NCBI RefSeq assembly: GCF_000005505.3
Contig: NC_016132.3
Location: forward strand, 21,566,501 to 21,630,500
Direction of reading: 5' to 3'
Length of the DNA stretch: 64,000 nucleotides
From: Brachypodium distachyon
Taxonomy: Eukaryota > Streptophyta > Magnoliopsida > Poales > Poaceae
Position 1 is the stretch's first letter. Each line of letters starts with the position of its first letter. The notes under the pieces are model-generated. The model saw only the letters and a program-made list of their open reading frames with translations. It had not been told where the DNA came from and made no database searches. Shown piece after piece: positions 59,876 to 64,000 of the stretch. Both the position numbers and the translations under genes were made by a program.

Positions 59876-60958
59876 AGAGCCCGTGGTGGAGCTTCACACC
59901 GGCCTTGTCTGATTTCTCCGGCGCCGAAGCCTCGTTCGGCGGCGTCTGAGACTTCTCCGAGGTTTGGTGTTCGTAGGGGCTTTTAGCCATGTCTTGGTTG
60001 TCACGGCGATCATCTTGGCCGCCAAGGAGCCGCTGCGGAGGCTCGTCGTCGTCGAGGCTTCGTGGGTACAAGGCGTGCGCGCGAGGCCACTTGGAGCAAG
60101 GTGTAGGCGCTGCCTTCAAGTCTTCCCGGGAGGCCCTCGTCGTCGGCCAACCCTTCCCTGCTCGTGTGAAGGTGAGAGGAAGCAGCCCCATGCCGGCCAC
60201 GGCGAGTTTGAGCTTTGCAGCTTCTCTGGGCAATCCGTCGAACACCCTCGGAGTGCGAAGCCGTCCGGCGCGGTGCGTGTGTCTGGGCGCGTCGGGACGC
60301 CAGTCGTGGGGTGGCGTGGCGAGCGCGGAGCGGGCCGGCAGTGCGCGGGAGTAGGCCTTGAGCCCCCGAGTCGCGCGCACGGGTTGGCGCGTGTGCTTCG
60401 TTGGCGTGGAGCACCTCGAGACCGTTCGGCGCGGCGGGTGCGGTGAACGCTGGACGCAGCGCGGACACGCGTGGCAAGGCGCATGGCGGGGCGCGAGCGG
60501 GGGGCGCATGGCACGGCGCGAGCGAGGCGCGCATGGGCGCACGGCGCGGGCGCGGCACGCATGGCACGACGCGAGCGATGCACATACGGCGGCGCGAGCA
60601 GGGTGCGCACGGCACGGCGCGAGCGAGGCGTGCGCGGGTGTGGCATTATGTCGAGCGCTTGGTGGGCGCGGGCGACTACCCGTCCGTCCCTTCCTCCTCT
60701 CTTTTTTGCGTGCGGGCGGGCTGAGGAGTTGGTGGGCTGGAGGCCCATGGAGCCCGGGCTCCCCTCACCCCCTGTTTTTTTTCCTTGCGCGCGGGCAGGT
60801 CGAGGCCTTCGGCCCGAGAGGCTTGGCCTCTTTTTTCTATCGCCGCGGGCTGAGCGGCCCAGGGAGCTTGGCTCCCCTTTTTTGTTGCTTGCTAGTCTCT
60901 TTGAGATTTCCCCGCACTCCCTATTAACCATTGTCGATTCCTTGTTTGTGTAGGTGAG
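59876..60958 (+). other. GC-rich leader of the antisense ORF
   Basis: No protein family recognised on either strand. The plus strand ends with a pyrimidine-rich stretch and TTGTTTGTGTAG just before the ATG at 60959, which looks like a splice acceptor for an upstream leader intron. 60470-60660 is an array of GGCGCGAGC / GCACGG-type short repeats. Confidence 0.45.
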
Positions 60959-61837
60959 ATGGCGGGTCCCGACGCCGAGCCCGCGACCGAGAGGGGGCCG
61001 TCCAAGGGCTCCGCGGCGGAGCACGCGGCGAACCGACCGTCGAGGAAGAGGAAGGTCGCCTTTCGTCCGCGTGGGGATCCTCCGGTGGTCCCGATGGCTC
61101 CGACGGAGGGCTGTTGGGCTCACGACTACCTTCTCTCGTCTTTGACGAGCCCCGAGGACCTTGTCCAGCTGGAGGAGGCGGGATACTTCCCCAAGGGGGA
61201 CAGTATCTTGCCCGATGGGGAGGAGTTCAAGCTCGACCACAAGCAGCGTCCATGGTGCACCGTGGTGTTTTCGGCTTGGTTCCATGCCGGCTTGAGCGTG
61301 CCCGTCCACCTCTTCCTGCTGGAGTTCTTGGAGACGTACGGCATCGAATTGGCCCATCTCCACCCTTCGGCGATTGTGAAGTTGAACGTGTTTCGCTGGC
61401 TGTGCGAGATGGTGCTTCGCGAGGAGCCTTCGATGAAGCTGCTGCTGTTCTACTTCACCATGGAGGTGAGGGAGTCGCTCACTCCTGACGGCTTTACCCT
61501 GAGCGCCTTCGGTTCGGTGAACCTGAGGCTTCATTCCGGCTTTGGAGACGACTTGCTGCTCATGCCGGGGAGGAGCACGGTGAAATTGTTTGACAAGTGG
61601 GAGTTCCGTATCCCCTGCGGGGGCGGCAACCGTAGGCAGCTCGCCGATCCTTGCCACCACGTTGCTGAGTGTCGAGGGACCGCCTACGACGGTTTCGAGT
61701 ACCTCGGTTCTTTCTGGGATGACCGGCAGCGAAGGGGCGATCGCGACTTCCGTCGTAGCGACCATGCTTGCGGCGACATCCGGGTTGGTGATGATTCCTT
61801 CTTCCTCGGGAGCCCCCGAGGCACTTGGACAAGTTGA
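60959..61837 (+). pseudogene. putative gypsy-type transposon ORF (Transposase_28-like), chimeric
   Basis: 292-codon frame antisense to the host retroelement. Residues 1-45 are basic and Pro-rich. Residues 50-210 resemble the plant putative gypsy-type transposon domain: LEEAGYFPKGDSILPDGEEF, WFHAGLSVPVHLFLLEFLE, LHPSAIVKLNVFRWLCEM. From 61601 (residue 215) the frame runs through the reverse complement of the 227-bp gag segment and stops in LTR sequence, so the natural C-terminus has been replaced. No function can be assigned; whether it is translated is unknown. Confidence 0.65.
61601..61827. repeat. 227-bp gag segment, second copy
   Basis: Copy of 59263-59489, here placed between the antisense ORF and the LTR. 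Its right border GCACTTG is shared with the LTR, its left border GAGTTCC with the ORF. Confidence 0.95.
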
Positions 61838-62554
61838 CACACCGATATATTTTTAATAGGTTCGGTCGACCCTGCGGGTATGAGCTAGTCTTATGTTAGG
61901 AGAGGCTTCGAGGAAATCGTTAGCCAAAGTGTTTCGGGTCGATCGAGGCTCCCCGAATCACTTAGCGAGAGGTCGAAAGGGACCGCCTCGTACTTGGGCC
62001 GAACGAGGCTTCCCAAGTAGCGAGGTCGAGATACCCTTAGGACTCTAACTCGATTCCCTCTACTTCGGGTTCGGGCCGAACAAGGGTTCCCGAAATCCCG
62101 AAACTAGAGCTCCTCTCAAAGAGACACTCTAGCCCTCTCCCCTTAATTTTATTCAAGTTGAGAGTGAATGGTACATGTCCCCATGGGGTTTATTTATAGC
62201 CTAAGGATACATGACAAAAGACCATGGCTACCCTTGGGAGGAGAGAAAAGTGGGGGCAAAATGGTAAAAATAGTTTCTTGGTCCATAACTTTTATGTGCA
62301 CCAAGTGAGAAAAGTGGGGCTTGGTCCATGGTTCACCATGGACTAAGGGCCCCCTCCTCACATTTTTCTTGCCCCGTACTCAAACTCAATTTTCCCTTTG
62401 ACTGGAGGTTTGACTTGTTGACTTGTGTTCCCTTCCTATGTAGGATTGACCATGCCACGTTGGTGCTTTGACTTGTGTTAAGAAATGTTGACCTAGTCGT
62501 CGCCATGTAAGATTTACGGCCCAGCTCATATAAGGGTTTTATTTTACTACAACA
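61821..62554 (-). repeat. LTR of the composite element, 3' end missing
   Basis: About 734 bp matching the 29072-29974 LTR from its first base to about 110 bp before its end. TATA box TATAAATA on the minus strand at 62191-62198. Confidence 0.92.
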
Positions 62555-63805
62555 ATCCTAATTGTTTGAAACTGTAAGTTTGTGTCCCAATTGTTTCATA
62601 AGTGGTTCAATGCAGGTCCTACGGTGGTTCGGACGTATGTCTCCTGCTCACGTGGCAATTTAGGCTCACGTGTCAGATGGCAAGGAGGACATATTTTTGC
62701 AAAAATCTACCTCCTTCCTTTCTCTTCACCGCGCCCCTCTCCTCCTTCTCTGCTCTCTTCCTCTCTTCTCCACGAAGCCACCATCGGACCTGTCGGCAGC
62801 GGCGATTAGCAGCTACTGCTGCGCGGGGAGAGGGAGATGGGAAGAAGGGCGGCTCACTAGGAGGGGTTTGAGAGGAGACGATTGGCTACGGCGGAGATGC
62901 AGTCGGGGGCGGGGGGCCGAAAACGATGGCGGCGGTGGAGTCGCCGGAACCAAGGAAGACAGCGGCGTTGGGGAGGCTTCCGGGCGTCGTGCGGGGCTAC
63001 GGATTCGTCTACGAGGTGCGCGGGGATGAGGCGAGCTTGAGGGCGTGCTCGCTTGGGTTGGAGGAGCGATGGAGGAGGCCGCCGACGGGGAGCTCGGGAG
63101 CCGGCGGAGGAGCACCGTGGCAGGGGCATCTCGAGCAGCCGGGACGCAGGGGGAGGGCAGCGGTGATTTCGCAGTAGCGAGGCGATCCCTCCTGCGCCGG
63201 AATTGAGGACGAGAAGCCTCGGTCGCAACGGATCTGGAGCGGCTGCGCTGGAGGAATCGAGGCCGGACTCGGGAAGACGAGCATCGTGAGGTCGCTCGGG
63301 GTGCTCGCTTGGATCGTATGAGGAATCGATCCATTGCCTCTGGACCCAACAGGCTGGGCGCCTCCAGGAATCTCGGCTGTCTGTTGAGATCAAACCCATC
63401 AGCACTGGAGATCGAAGCCGCTGCCTGTTGAGATCGAAGCCACCCCAGGAATGACTGCCACCACCATTGGAATTACCGCTGTTACCGCCACCGCCTCTGG
63501 GAATCAACGCCGGGCTACTCTGCCGCCGGATCGGGGAAGAGAGGAGGAGAGCAACGAAGGAGGAGAGGGGCACAGGGAAGAGAAATGAAGGAGCGGGGGT
63601 TTTTTTTCGAAAAAATGTCCACCTTAGCATCTGACATGTGGGCCTAAATTGCCATGTTGGAAAGAGGCATGCGTCCGAACCACAATAAAACCTGCGCTGA
63701 ACCACTTATGAAACAATTGGACTCAAATGTGCGGTTTCAAAGACTTATAACTAACTTGGGACCTTTACGAAAAAATTAGGACCTCCGGTATGTGTATATA
63801 TATAA

Positions 63806-64000
63806 TTGATATTACTATCAATTATTCGGGCAGGGAGGACATAATACTGCAGCACTAGTACTCGAATAATCGATATAATACAATTTAAATAAGAATATGA
63901 GTAAGAATTGAAAAGTAAGGTGAAAAAAATAAATAAATAAATAAACAGTAATTAATTAATAATTAGTTAACTATACAATTATATAAGATCCTTCGTAGCA
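63806..64000. other. AT-rich flank
   Basis: Low-complexity AT-rich sequence with short AAATA repeats near 63929-63944. Nothing recognised. Confidence 0.5.

Larger units (their letters stand above)
57775..62554 (-). mobile_element. rearranged, non-autonomous LTR retroelement carrying gag and an antisense ORF
   Basis: 4780 bp flanked by GTCCT (57770-57774) and ATCCT (62555-62559). Same family as the solo LTR at 29072-29974. On the minus strand: LTR 62554-61821 without its last 110 bp or so; a 227-bp gag piece; the reverse complement of a gypsy-type gene with leader (61600-59876); a second LTR start (59875-59580); gag (59579 to about 57939); and the last 164 bp of the LTR. No primer-binding site, protease, RT or integrase is present, so movement would need a helper. 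Confidence 0.85.
57730..63790. mobile_element. element with about 250-bp terminal inverted repeats, split by an LTR element
   Basis: Left arm 57730-57774 plus 62555 to about 62775, right arm about 63535-63790. Both carry, in inverted order, TCGTAAAGGTCCCAAGTTAG, CCAATTGTTTCATAAGTGG, GTGGTTCGGACG, GGCAATTTAGG and a pyrimidine-rich stretch. Without the 4780-bp insert the element is about 1.28 kb. Long arms suggest a MULE-like element, but no 9-bp duplication is visible. It lies between TA tracts, reminiscent of MITEs that target (TA)n. The centre (62780-63530) is GC-rich with an open minus-strand frame of no known family, possibly captured. Confidence 0.85.

Noticed and set aside
60116..61840. 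574-codon open frame on the minus strand
   Set aside because: It is the antisense of the gypsy-type ORF plus the gag duplicate; only its first 75 or so codons resemble gag, and the rest has shadow-frame composition.

Overview
The window is nuclear DNA from a plant, very probably a grass and most likely a pooid (Brachypodium/Triticeae type). The evidence is spliced genes with GT-AG introns, a GC-rich intronless P450, many Stowaway MITEs, a Tnp2-type CACTA element, Ty1/copia and gypsy-like LTR elements, a small Helitron and a WIP zinc-finger gene. I see nothing prokaryotic or organellar, and no tRNA, rRNA or CRISPR. The species is not fixed by the sequence.

Six cellular genes are clear, all on the minus strand: BUD31/G10 splicing factor (5661-6771), 60S acidic ribosomal protein P2 (9985-11308), a CYP94C-type cytochrome P450 (17220-18809), two tandem SLC35F/DUF914 transporter-like genes (40077-42557 and 44519-47042), and a WIP-subfamily C2H2 zinc-finger gene (54704-56430). 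I rebuilt exons from splice sites and reading phase. BUD31, P2, the 44519-47042 transporter and the WIP gene give proteins of normal family length. The first transporter copy has a frameshifted C-terminus. A PPR gene fragment (about 38107-38640) is broken.

The rest is mostly a stack of nested transposons. 1-4860: decayed Ty1/copia element interrupted by a solo LTR (1323-2085, duplication CAATT) and a Helitron (3940-4490). 25293-31180: complete but decayed minus-strand copia element (duplication AGTTT), interrupted by a 903-bp solo LTR. 32758-37670: CACTA element (duplication ATT) with remnants of Tnp2 transposase and a Ulp1-like cysteine protease. 52918-53742: hairpin MITE and a CACTA end carrying a Stowaway. 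57680-63805: a (TA)n tract holding an element with about 250-bp terminal inverted repeats, itself split by a 4.8-kb rearranged LTR element (57775-62554) that carries gag, a 227-bp internal duplication and an antisense gypsy-type ORF.

The genes share no evident pathway; this looks like ordinary gene-containing grass chromatin. The most unusual item is the 57775-62554 composite. Its junctions fall on short shared sequences and the whole unit is flanked by one target-site duplication, as expected if it was assembled by template switching before integration.
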